Positions 1 to 6,537 are shown, counted from the first letter of the stretch. The stretch is 9,706 bases of DNA from Flavobacteriaceae bacterium (GCA_023141985.1 JAGLKH010000033.1:1-9706); one strand, 5' to 3'. Notes: generated by a model not told the origin, from the letters alone. Numbers and translations: made by a program.

Positions 1-881
1 CCTTTTTGCTTAAATCCTTTCCCCCAATTTTCCACACCAACTATAGAAATACGTTGTCCTTCTTTTTCAAGAAACCTACTTTCGTTCAACAATAAATCAA
101 ACCCCATTTCTCGTTGAATTTCTACTAAATCCACTAAGTTTTGGTTTTTTGCTTCTTCCGATTCCCAACTAAAATAATCGCCATAATCATGATTCCCTAA
201 AATTGAAAATATGCCGTCTTTTGCTTTTAATCTACTAAATGTTTTCTTCCAGGGAATCATCTCTTCAGCTTTATTATTTACTAAATCTCCCGTAAACAAA
301 ATAACATCAGATTGTTGCTCATTAATTAAATCTACAGCATATTCTATCTTTTCTTCATTATCAAAACTTCCGCTATGTATATCGCTTATCTGTGTAATTT
401 GGTAACCATCAAAAGCGTCTGGCAAATCCTCAAAATGAAGCGTGTACTTTAAAACTTTGAAATTGTATTTCCCTTTATACATCCCATATAATAAAGACAC
501 AAACGGAATTGATGCAATTCCCAAAGCGAACTGACTTATAAATTTTCGACGAGATGGAAAATGATTGTTTTTACCGCCATCGCTTTCAGTAAAAAAGGAA
601 TATACTGCTTGTGGCAATCTAAGAATGTCTTCTCCAAACATAATGAGCATCATACCTGTTTTTGGAAGATATAGGGTTAAAAACAACCCAATCGCAATAT
701 TTGTACTTATAGAAATCCCATTCATATGGGTGAGTTGGTAAATGAAATTCCCTAAAACTAAAATTGAAATAAGGACATACAAATAATGCACCCAACGACT
801 CTTAATAAGAGTTTTTATGGTTTGAAAAGCATAAAAATCTATAACACCAAAAATGGCTAAAAAGATAATCCAACGAATCAT
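1..881 (-). CDS. Membrane-anchored metallophosphoesterase (C-terminus outside window)
   Basis: This frame reads from an ATG at 881 down to the left edge without a stop (293 codons plus two bases). The first ~135 residues are hydrophobic, with likely membrane segments near residues 4-22, 32-50, 58-82 and 114-135. The catalytic calcineurin-type domain follows and carries the metal-binding blocks in order: ISDIH (Asp167, His169), TGDLVNN (Gly198-Asp199) and LGNHDYGD (Asn230, His231, Asp232). The C-terminal GxH block must lie outside the window. This family (often annotated YkuE/YaeI-like) hydrolyses phosphoesters with a dinuclear metal centre, and the membrane part suggests an anchored enzyme. 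The substrate cannot be told from sequence; lipid-linked phosphates such as UDP-diacylglucosamine are known for some relatives. It is separated from the block upstream by 91 bp and probably has its own promoter. Family is sure, substrate is not. Confidence 0.9.
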   Translation of the reverse strand, partial: MIRWIIFLAIFGVIDFYAFQTIKTLIKSRWVHYLYVLISILVLGNFIYQLTHMNGISISTNIAIGLFLTLYLPKTGMMLIMFGEDILRLPQAVYSFFTESDGGKNNHFPSRRKFISQFALGIASIPFVSLLYGMYKGKYNFKVLKYTLHFEDLPDAFDGYQITQISDIHSGSFDNEEKIEYAVDLINEQQSDVILFTGDLVNNKAEEMIPWKKTFSRLKAKDGIFSILGNHDYGDYFSWESEEAKNQNLVDLVEIQREMGFDLLLNESRFLEKEGQRISIVGVENWGKGFKQK

Positions 882-899
882 ATATTTTTTGTTAAAACG

Positions 900-937
900 C
901 AAAGTTAACAATAAAGATTTTTGTTTATCTTATCAAA
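900..937 (-). promoter_or_regulatory. Possible Bacteroidetes promoter for the metallophosphoesterase
   Basis: On the minus strand, 907-900 reads TAACTTTG, a full match to the Bacteroidetes -7 consensus TAnnTTTG. A TTTG at 937-934 could be the -33 box, but the 26-base gap is longer than the usual ~19-21. The predicted transcript start would leave only about a dozen bases before the ATG at 881. This is consensus matching only. Confidence 0.35.
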
Positions 938-972
938 TTGTTAAACGTTTTAATCTTTAAATTATTTATAGA

Positions 973-1179
973 TTAGGCTTTTGCAATTAATTCTATCTCT
1001 TTTGACTCGTTTGGCAGCAAATCGAAATGTACATTTCCTGGTACAACCGCATTAAACCAAATGCGATCTTGAGTGTTTTTGAATTGCCAATTGTTATTTA
1101 AATCAATGATTTGTGGAATATCATTTTTAATCTCACAACCTAAACAGAGCAGTAAAATTATTATTAAACTATACTTCGT
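973..1179 (-). pseudogene. GH2 beta-mannosidase remnant, internally deleted
   Basis: An open frame of 68 codons plus stop that has no usable start codon: the codon where a start is expected (1179-1177) is ACG. What follows looks like a lipoprotein signal (KYSLIIILLLCLG then Cys15) and then the start of a GH2 beta-mannosidase: NNNWQF (28-33) and the signature WFNAVVPGNVHFDLL (41-55). In intact enzymes VPGxVHxDLL is followed by a loop like NKLIxDPF and hundreds of residues of catalytic domain. Here it goes straight into PNESKEIELIAKA and a stop, which resembles the extreme C-terminus of these enzymes (a last Ig-like strand usually reading FDLLPxE). I infer an in-frame internal deletion with its junction at FDLL (1026-1015). 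The inferred original start would have overlapped the cutC stop by 11 bases, as in a coupled operon. The intact enzyme would have removed the core beta-mannose of N-glycans. The N-terminal match is strong; the C-terminal one is from memory. Confidence 0.7.
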
Positions 1180-1900
1180 TGTTAATCACCTTTATAATGG
1201 ATTTAATCTTATCAACATCTGCACAGACTTCAATAGTCTCATCAAAAAACTTTGTGCTATTCATAGATAAGTTTGGAATGTTATTTACTTTTTTTATGGT
1301 TGAAGCTGAGCAGTGAATTTCATTAAATCCAGCATCTTTAAAAAGTTTTGCGTTTCCTGAATTAATTCCACCTCCTGGAAGGATTATAATTCTTTTTTTT
1401 GCTGTTCCTTTTATTTGTTTAAGTAACTTCAACCCGCTTTCAGCAGAGGTTTCTTGCCCGGATGATAAAACACAATCCGCTCCAAGATTAATTAATTGTT
1501 CTAAAGCTTCAGTTGGGTTTGGTGTCCAATCAAATGCACGATGAAAAGTAAACGATAATGGTTTTGAGCATTCAATTAATTCTTGTGTTCTTTTAATATC
1601 AATAGTGTTGTCTTCATTTAAAATACCTGAAACTATTCCTTCACAACCTAAATCTTTACAAAGTTGAATGTTATGCTTCATGATATCAAATTCGGAATCT
1701 GAATATGTAAAATTTCCACTCCTTGGACGGATTAAAACATAAACCGGAATTTTCAAAGTATTCATAACCCGTTTAATCAATCCATAAGAAGGTGTGAGTC
1801 CACCAACAGCTAATTCAGAGCATAATTCTATACGATGTGCCCCAGCTTGTTGAGCATTAATTGCAGATTGGCATGAGCTGGCACAGATTTCTAGTTTCAT
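1169..1900 (-). CDS. cutC: CutC family TIM-barrel protein
   Basis: A complete CutC family (PF03932) protein of 243 residues from the ATG at 1900, close to the 248 of E. coli CutC. Family blocks are all present: KLEICASS at the start, GAHRIELCSELAVGGLTPS (residues 20-38), IRPRSGNFTYSD (57-68), FHRAFD (119-124), a glycine-rich LPGGGI loop, and EIHCSAS near the C-terminus. There is no signal peptide, so it is cytoplasmic. An alternative ATG at 1906 adds two residues (MN), but those bases belong to a palindromic repeat (1903-1926), and family members begin about two residues before the LEIC strand, so I prefer 1900. CutC was named for copper tolerance, but its biochemical role is uncertain. It lies between two broken glycosidase frames, 29 bp after one and overlapping the other, which points to a former operon for glycan breakdown. 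It is the only intact gene of that block. Confidence 0.9.
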   Translation of the reverse strand: MKLEICASSCQSAINAQQAGAHRIELCSELAVGGLTPSYGLIKRVMNTLKIPVYVLIRPRSGNFTYSDSEFDIMKHNIQLCKDLGCEGIVSGILNEDNTIDIKRTQELIECSKPLSFTFHRAFDWTPNPTEALEQLINLGADCVLSSGQETSAESGLKLLKQIKGTAKKRIIILPGGGINSGNAKLFKDAGFNEIHCSASTIKKVNNIPNLSMNSTKFFDETIEVCADVDKIKSIIKVINNEV

Positions 1901-1902
1901 GT

Positions 1903-1926
1903 TCATTCCCCACGAAAATGGGAATC
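1903..1926. repeat. Palindromic repeat overlapping the cutC start
   Basis: An imperfect hairpin with arms ATTCCC (1905-1910) and GGGAAT (1920-1925) around a nine-base loop. An alternative pairing uses CCCA/TGGG around CGAAAA. The layout TCATTCC...CGAA...GGAATCT matches the copy at 5088-5113, so this is a divergent member of the same dispersed family. On the minus strand its end supplies the ATG at 1906, six bases upstream of the likely cutC start, so a hairpin would sit over the cutC ribosome binding region. Confidence 0.6.
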
Positions 1927-1929
1927 TTT

Positions 1930-2115
1930 TTAATTTAAGTTCGATTTATATTGGATTAGCTGCACTGAAGCTAAAGGTTTGTATGCCTTCTCTACGACAA
2001 GCTCAGTGTAACATGCAGGAATAATTTGTGTTTTAGTATGTGAGATTTCTATATCTTGACAGTTTAATAAAAAGCTTACAAAAACTAAAGTGAGGAGTGT
2101 TTTCTTGAATTGCAT
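1930..2115 (-). pseudogene. Truncated lipoprotein gene, probably a GH20 hexosaminidase stub
   Basis: A 61-codon frame from the ATG at 2115. Residues 1-18 are a classic lipoprotein signal (MQFKKTLLTLVFVSFLLN) with the lipidated Cys at 19. The next stretch ends TKTQIIPA (27-34). Bacteroidetes GH20 beta-N-acetylhexosaminidases commonly begin like this: a lipoprotein signal, a short spacer, then an IIPxP segment opening the GH20b domain. After Ala34 the similarity stops and the codons come from DNA that looks like an interspersed repeat (CACTGAGCTTGTCG on the minus strand, 2008-1995). I read it as a GH20 gene cut off soon after its signal peptide, with repeat DNA supplying a chance ending. It could instead be an unrelated small lipoprotein that is still expressed, since start and signal are intact. 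It is upstream of cutC (29 bp) and divergent from GH92. The GH20 assignment rests on a few residues and the gene context. Confidence 0.5.
1993..2013. repeat. Fragment of a dispersed repeat (ACTGAGCTTGTCG type)
   Basis: On the minus strand this reads TGTTACACTGAGCTTGTCGT. The core CACTGAGCTTGTCG recalls a short intergenic repeat found in many copies in flavobacterial genomes, where it is normally followed by its inverted half; here that half is absent. It begins where the lipoprotein stub stops looking like a protein family (codon 35). The 1930-1992 stretch has no feature I can name and may be more repeat-derived DNA. Confidence 0.4.
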
Positions 2116-2156
2116 TTTAGTATATTAGATGCTTTAAATTTAGTAATCTATTTTTA
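2116..2156. promoter_or_regulatory. 41-bp divergent gap between lipoprotein stub and GH92
   Basis: Two divergent start codons face away from each other across 41 very AT-rich bases. This leaves almost no room for two Bacteroidetes promoters (-33/-7 spacing plus leader), so at least one would have to reach into the opposite gene. I see no clear TAnnTTTG box on either strand, so this is flagged by position, not by a motif. Confidence 0.25.
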
Positions 2157-5087
2157 ATGAAAATCAAACTAACCTTTCTTTTTTTATTAATCTTATCATT
2201 TTTAAGTTGTAGCACGACTGATAATACCCCTGCAAAAAAAGATAAAGCCCTTATTTCTTATGTCAATCCCTTTATTGGAACCGGAGGACATGGCCATACC
2301 TATCCGGGAGCAACCATGCCTTTTGGAATGATGCAATTAAGTCCAGACACCCGATTAGAAGGTTGGGATGGATGTTCTGGTTACCATTATAGCGATAAGT
2401 ATATCTATGGTTTTACTCATACACATCTTAGCGGGACAGGAGTTAGTGACTATGGCGATATTTTATTGATGCCTACAAACGAAGTGGTTTTTAATAATGG
2501 CGCAGATGGTAAAAAAGGCTATCGTGCACATTTTTCTCACAACAATGAAATTGCTGAAGCCGGTTACTACAAAGTACATTTAGATACGACGAACATTGAT
2601 GTAGAATTGACAGTTTCCAAACGAAGTGGTATGCATCGTTATACATTTCAAAAAGGTTCAAAGCAAATCATTATTCTAGATTTAAAACATCGTGATGAAG
2701 TTTTAGATTCTAAAATCAATGTGTATTCCAATACCGAAATTGGAGGTCATCGTCACTCCAAAGCATGGGCAACCAATCAATATTTGTTTTATAATATTCA
2801 GTTTTCAAAACCCTTTAAGAATATGACATTTCTTGATGATAAAAGCGAAGGTAAAACGGTTAAAGTAGCTTTTGAATTTGATACTTCTAAAGGAGATATA
2901 CTCGAAATCCAAATTGGAATTAGTCCGGTTGATGAAGATGGTGCCAGAAAAAATCGTCGCGAAGAAATTGAAAATAAAACTTTTAAAGCTATTAAAGTTG
3001 AAGCACAGAACGCTTGGGAATCACAATTGGAAAAAATTGTAATTGAGACTGATAATAAAGATTATAAAACTAATTTTTATTCAGCATTATATCATACCAT
3101 GATTGCACCTAACTTATATCAAGATGTTGATGGTCGCTATAGAGGGGTGGATTTAAAAGTTCATCAAAATAAAGCCTTTGATTATTATACTGTATTTTCA
3201 CTTTGGGATACCTATCGTGCAGCACATCCTTTGTATACCCTCATTGAGCAAGACCGAACTAACGATTTTATAAATACGTTTTTGACCAAATATGACGAAG
3301 GTGGTATTATGCCCATTTGGGATTTATCTGGCTGTTATACAGGTTGTATGATCGGTTATCATGCTGTTCCTGTAATTGCCGATGCCTATTTAAAAGGTAT
3401 TAAAGATTATGACGCTGAAAAGGCTTTTGTTGCAATGAAACACAGTGCAACTCGTGATAAATTAGGTTTAGAATCCTATAAGTCGTTAGGTTATATCCCT
3501 GTTGAAATGGAAAGTGAGTCGGTTTCTAAAACCTTAGAATATGCTTATGATGATTGGACCATTGCACAAATGGCAAAATCATTAAGTAAAACAGAAGATT
3601 ATAAAACATATTCTGAAAGAGCACAAAACTATAAGAATATTTTCGATCCGGAATCTCAATTTATGAGAGGTCGTTTTCGCAATACCTGGTTTGCTCCCTT
3701 TGATCCTTATGAAGTGAATTTTAATTATACCGAAGCCAACTCCTGGCAATACAGTTATTACGTGCCTCAGGATATTTCTGGGTTTATAAATTTACTTGGA
3801 GGAAAAGACAAACTAGACGCTAATCTTGATAAATTATTTGTAGCTGAGGCTGAAACTTCAGGAAGAGATCAAGCAGATATTACTGGCCTTATTGGTCAAT
3901 ATGCGCATGGCAATGAGCCAAGTCATCATATGGCTTACCTGTATAATTTTGTAAACAAACCACATAAAACCCAAGAGAAAGTCTATCAAATTTTAACTGA
4001 ATTATATAAAAATGCTCCTGACGGAATTTCAGGGAATGAAGACTGTGGACAAATGAGTGCATGGTATGTGTTTAGTGCTATGGGATTTTATCCCGTAACT
4101 CCTGGAAGTAATCAATATATTATAGGAACCCCTTTATTTGATAAATCAACCATAAATTTAGAAAATGGAAAGCAATTTACTATTGCTGCTCACAATCTTA
4201 ATGCATCAAACAAGTATATTGAATATGCATTTCTAAATGGAAAAAAATTAAACAGAACATATCTTACACACCAAGAAATTATGAATGGTGGAATTCTTGA
4301 ATTTTATATGACAGATAATCCTGCTGTTTGGGGAAGCCTAGAAGGACAAGAACCAAAAACTGAAATTAAAGAACACTTGATTGTTACTGCACCTTTTATT
4401 GCAAAAGGTGATGTGGCTTTTAAAGGTGAAACCGAAATTACTCTCGAAAATGTAGATAAAGACGCTTCTATATTTTATCAGTTAGATGATTCAAAATTCG
4501 AAAAATATACAATTCCATTCATTATTTCAAAACCTACACTTTTGAATGTCTATTCAGAAAAAAACAAAAAACAAAGCGCAACCATTTCAACCATATTCTA
4601 TAAGATTGATCCAAACATTTCTATCACTCTTGAAACCAAATATGCCAATCAGTATAACGCTGGTGGCAATGATGCACTAATTGATGGAATAATTGGCGCT
4701 CAAGATTTTAGAACAGGAACGTGGCAAGGGTATTTTAATGAAGATGTTATTGCAACCGTTGATTTAGGAAGTATTAAACCCATAAAGAATATTAGCGTTA
4801 ACTTTTTACAAGATCAAAGATCATGGATTTTTTTACCAACAACTGTTGAGGTTCTAGTTTCTGAGAATAAAATTGATTTTAAATCATTGGGTGAATACAA
4901 CGTTTATAATACAAAACAATCAGAAGATATATTAATTCAAGATTATCTTTTTAAAAACCCACCTAGCTGGAATATACGTTATATAAAAATTATTGCCAAA
5001 AAATTAGGTGTACTCCCAAAATGGCATTTAGGTTATGAACACGATGGACGAAGCTGGTTGTTTGTGGATGAGATAAGTATAAAATAG
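2157..5087 (+). CDS. GH92 alpha-mannosidase, surface lipoprotein with C-terminal accessory domains
   Basis: A complete 976-residue enzyme. Residues 1-17 are a lipoprotein signal with the lipidated Cys at 18 (SFLSC). The GH92 region runs from about 33 to 735: it opens YVNPFIGTGGHGHTYPGATM, and further signature blocks are FSLWDTYRAAHP (near 347-358), YTEANSWQY (Glu526), HGNEPSHH (584-591) and GNEDCGQMSAWYVFSAMGF (Glu628, Asp629). By motif, Glu526 corresponds to the proposed general acid and the NED block to the calcium and base residues; I have not aligned it. GH92 enzymes are calcium-dependent, inverting exo-alpha-mannosidases acting on N-glycan or fungal mannan. The family core is about 740 residues; here two modules follow: a chitobiase-C-terminal/Fn3-like domain (about 740-820) and an F5/8-type discoidin-like domain (about 822-976, with AGGNDALIDGI and SWIFLPTTVEV), which probably bind carbohydrate. 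Linkage specificity cannot be set. Likely on the cell surface or in the periplasm. Confidence 0.95.
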   Translation: MKIKLTFLFLLILSFLSCSTTDNTPAKKDKALISYVNPFIGTGGHGHTYPGATMPFGMMQLSPDTRLEGWDGCSGYHYSDKYIYGFTHTHLSGTGVSDYGDILLMPTNEVVFNNGADGKKGYRAHFSHNNEIAEAGYYKVHLDTTNIDVELTVSKRSGMHRYTFQKGSKQIIILDLKHRDEVLDSKINVYSNTEIGGHRHSKAWATNQYLFYNIQFSKPFKNMTFLDDKSEGKTVKVAFEFDTSKGDILEIQIGISPVDEDGARKNRREEIENKTFKAIKVEAQNAWESQLEKIVIETDNKDYKTNFYSALYHTMIAPNLYQDVDGRYRGVDLKVHQNKAFDYYTVFSLWDTYRAAHPLYTLIEQDRTNDFINTFLTKYDEGGIMPIWDLSGCYTGCMIGYHAVPVIADAYLKGIKDYDAEKAFVAMKHSATRDKLGLESYKSLGYIPVEMESESVSKTLEYAYDDWTIAQMAKSLSKTEDYKTYSERAQNYKNIFDPESQFMRGRFRNTWFAPFDPYEVNFNYTEANSWQYSYYVPQDISGFINLLGGKDKLDANLDKLFVAEAETSGRDQADITGLIGQYAHGNEPSHHMAYLYNFVNKPHKTQEKVYQILTELYKNAPDGISGNEDCGQMSAWYVFSAMGFYPVTPGSNQYIIGTPLFDKSTINLENGKQFTIAAHNLNASNKYIEYAFLNGKKLNRTYLTHQEIMNGGILEFYMTDNPAVWGSLEGQEPKTEIKEHLIVTAPFIAKGDVAFKGETEITLENVDKDASIFYQLDDSKFEKYTIPFIISKPTLLNVYSEKNKKQSATISTIFYKIDPNISITLETKYANQYNAGGNDALIDGIIGAQDFRTGTWQGYFNEDVIATVDLGSIKPIKNISVNFLQDQRSWIFLPTTVEVLVSENKIDFKSLGEYNVYNTKQSEDILIQDYLFKNPPSWNIRYIKIIAKKLGVLPKWHLGYEHDGRSWLFVDEISIK

Positions 5088-5179
5088 TGTCATTCCTGCG
5101 AAGGCAGGAATCTTATAAATTAAAACTTAATTAAAAATCGAAACTATTCCCTCCCGATAGCTATCGGGAGGGAATGACA
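5088..5179. repeat. Composite palindromic element with 9-bp terminal inverted repeats
   Basis: The element starts on the base after the GH92 stop codon. Its ends are TGTCATTCC (5088-5096) and GGAATGACA (5171-5179), perfect inverted repeats. Inside are two hairpins: an 8-bp stem ATTCCTGC/GCAGGAAT (5092-5099 and 5104-5111, loop GAAG) and a perfect 30-bp palindrome (5146-5175) centred between 5160 and 5161 with core CCCGATAGCTATCGGG. A 34-base AT-rich spacer joins them. This is like a REP doublet or a tiny non-autonomous element. No coding content is evident. Confidence 0.75.
5146..5175. terminator. Strong palindrome that may end GH92 transcription
   Basis: A perfect 30-base palindrome: both halves pair completely, each arm being ATTCCCTCCCGATAG or its complement. 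RNA from either strand would form a very stable 11-15 bp hairpin about 60 bases after the GH92 stop. No proper T-tract follows on the plus strand (GACAAAAATT), so it is not a textbook intrinsic terminator; it may stabilise the mRNA 3' end or slow polymerase. It partly separates GH92 from the asparaginase 108 bp on. Confidence 0.35.
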
Positions 5180-5282
5180 AAAATTATAATTTATGAAACG
5201 AGCATGTTAAAATCTTTCTCACCAAAGGGAATGATTAATAGCGAACAGCATGTGACCTATAAAAAACAATAAATATAAACAC

Positions 5283-6287
5283 ATGAAACGTAGAAACTTT
5301 TTAAAAAATGCATCACTAACAGGGGTAGGACTCGCTGTTGGAAATACATTAGTAAATTGTACCGAAAAAACTTCGGAAGAAAAAAAAGCAGCAACTACAA
5401 GAGCTAAAACAGCATTACCATTAGTTATAGCTACCTGGAAAGCAAAAAATGCCACAGCAAAAGCTTGGGATGTATTACAAGCTGGAGGCAATGCTTTGGA
5501 TGCTGTTGAACAAGGTTGTATGATTGAGGAAGCTAATGAAAAAGGACAATCGGTTGGAAAAGGTGGATTGCCTGATCGTGATGGAAATGTTACGCTTGAT
5601 GCTTGTGTTATGAACAAAGAGGGTAATTGTGGTTCGGTTGTTTATTTACAAAATATTACTCATGCTATTTCTGTAGCTAGAAAAGTAATGGAAGATACAC
5701 CTCATGTTATGCTTGCAGGAAAAGGAGCGGAACAATTTGCAGTTTCCATTGGATTAAAACAAGAAAACCTTCTTACTGAAGCCTCTAAAAAAGCTTGGGA
5801 GCAATGGAAAATAAAATCGGAATATAAACCCATTATTAATATAGAGAACCATGATACTATTGGCATGCTCGCTATTGATAAAAATGGAGATCTTTCAGGA
5901 GGGTGTACAACCAGTGGATTAGCTTATAAAATGGCTGGACGTGTTGGCGATTCTCCTATTATTGGTTCTGGTTTATTTGTCGATAATGAGATTGGGGCTG
6001 CAGTTGCAACAGGCTTAGGTGAAGAAGTAGTTAAAACAGTGGGTAGTTTTTTAATTGTTGAATTGATGCGTCAAGGCAAATCTCCTCAAGAAGCCTGTGA
6101 AGAAGCTATTAACAGAATTGTTTCTAAACCAAATAGTAACTATAAAAACTTTCAGGTTGGTTATATAGCAGTAAATAAACAAGGTGAAACTGGTTATTAT
6201 TCAATTCATAAAGGGTTTAGTATGACTAGATTTCAGGAAGAGCAAAATGAGAATATCCAATCTGACTATTATAATAAAGATAATTAA
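5283..6287 (+). CDS. N4-(beta-N-acetylglucosaminyl)-L-asparaginase (glycosylasparaginase)
   Basis: A complete 334-residue precursor of an N-terminal-nucleophile hydrolase that cuts the GlcNAc-Asn bond, the last step of N-glycoprotein breakdown. The chain should self-cleave between Asp191 and Thr192 in NIENHDTIGM, freeing Thr192 as the nucleophile. The other active-site residues known from the Flavobacterium meningosepticum enzyme are at identical spacing: Thr210 (CTTSG), Arg220 and Asp223 (GRVGDSP), and Thr243-Gly244 (AVATG). Trp52 in the ATWKAKN segment fits the substrate-binding Trp. The N-terminus, MKRRNFLKNASLTGVG, is a twin-arginine signal, and LVNC ending at Cys26 is a possible lipobox, so the protein may be exported folded and then lipidated. 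It is 195 bp downstream of GH92 on the same strand, with a palindromic element between, so co-transcription is possible but uncertain. No defects seen. Confidence 0.96.
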   Translation: MKRRNFLKNASLTGVGLAVGNTLVNCTEKTSEEKKAATTRAKTALPLVIATWKAKNATAKAWDVLQAGGNALDAVEQGCMIEEANEKGQSVGKGGLPDRDGNVTLDACVMNKEGNCGSVVYLQNITHAISVARKVMEDTPHVMLAGKGAEQFAVSIGLKQENLLTEASKKAWEQWKIKSEYKPIINIENHDTIGMLAIDKNGDLSGGCTTSGLAYKMAGRVGDSPIIGSGLFVDNEIGAAVATGLGEEVVKTVGSFLIVELMRQGKSPQEACEEAINRIVSKPNSNYKNFQVGYIAVNKQGETGYYSIHKGFSMTRFQEEQNENIQSDYYNKDN

Positions 6288-6350
6288 TACTACACATCTC
6301 ATTAATCATTTAAAAACAGTGACTTTTTATAAATAACTCCTTTATTAATA

Positions 6351-6376
6351 ATAGATTAAATACCTATTTAATCTAT
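6351..6376. repeat. AT-rich 11-bp inverted repeat
   Basis: Perfect arms ATAGATTAAAT (6351-6361) and ATTTAATCTAT (6366-6376) with the loop ACCT, in the 250-bp gap between the asparaginase and the small secreted protein. The following bases (AAAAAGCAGG) contain no T-tract, so it is not an intrinsic terminator on the plus strand; on the minus strand it is also followed by no T-run. It may be an operator-like dyad or a weak 3'-end hairpin. A second weak hairpin, TAAAAA/TTTTTA around CAGTGAC, lies near 6311-6330. I see no gene or clear promoter in the rest of 6288-6537. Confidence 0.45.
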
Positions 6377-6537
6377 AAAAAGCAGGATTGTATTTTTCAA
6401 ATAAGCAAACAAACATGTATTTCGTCGATGTTTTATACAAAATCAATAGAATAAACCACTTTTCTTTGCATTATATCAAATATTTATGACTCTAAAGCTT
6501 CTTTGTGCTTCATTTGTATAAGAAACAAACCCAAATC

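Noticed and set aside
211..405. Short plus-strand frame over the metallophosphoesterase
   Set aside because: The opposite strand encodes the metal-binding GDLVNN and GNHD blocks, so the plus frame is a shadow.
952..974. AATCT/AGATT dyad after the GH2 remnant as a terminator
   Set aside because: The stem is short and interrupted, has no GC core and no T-tract on the minus strand.
1073..1270. Short plus-strand frame across the GH2 remnant and cutC end
   Set aside because: It is antisense to recognisable protein sequence in both and has no signal or family feature.
5174..5272. A 32-codon plus-strand open frame starting inside the repeat and ending just before the asparaginase gene (contains MLKSFSPKGMINSEQ)
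   Set aside because: It begins in the palindrome, is very short, has no family match I know and no clear ribosome binding site. It could be the tail of another lost gene, but nothing supports that.
5219..5617. 132-codon minus-strand frame
   Set aside because: It lies opposite the glycosylasparaginase N-terminal half, whose family match is certain; the reverse translation is low-complexity and resembles nothing.
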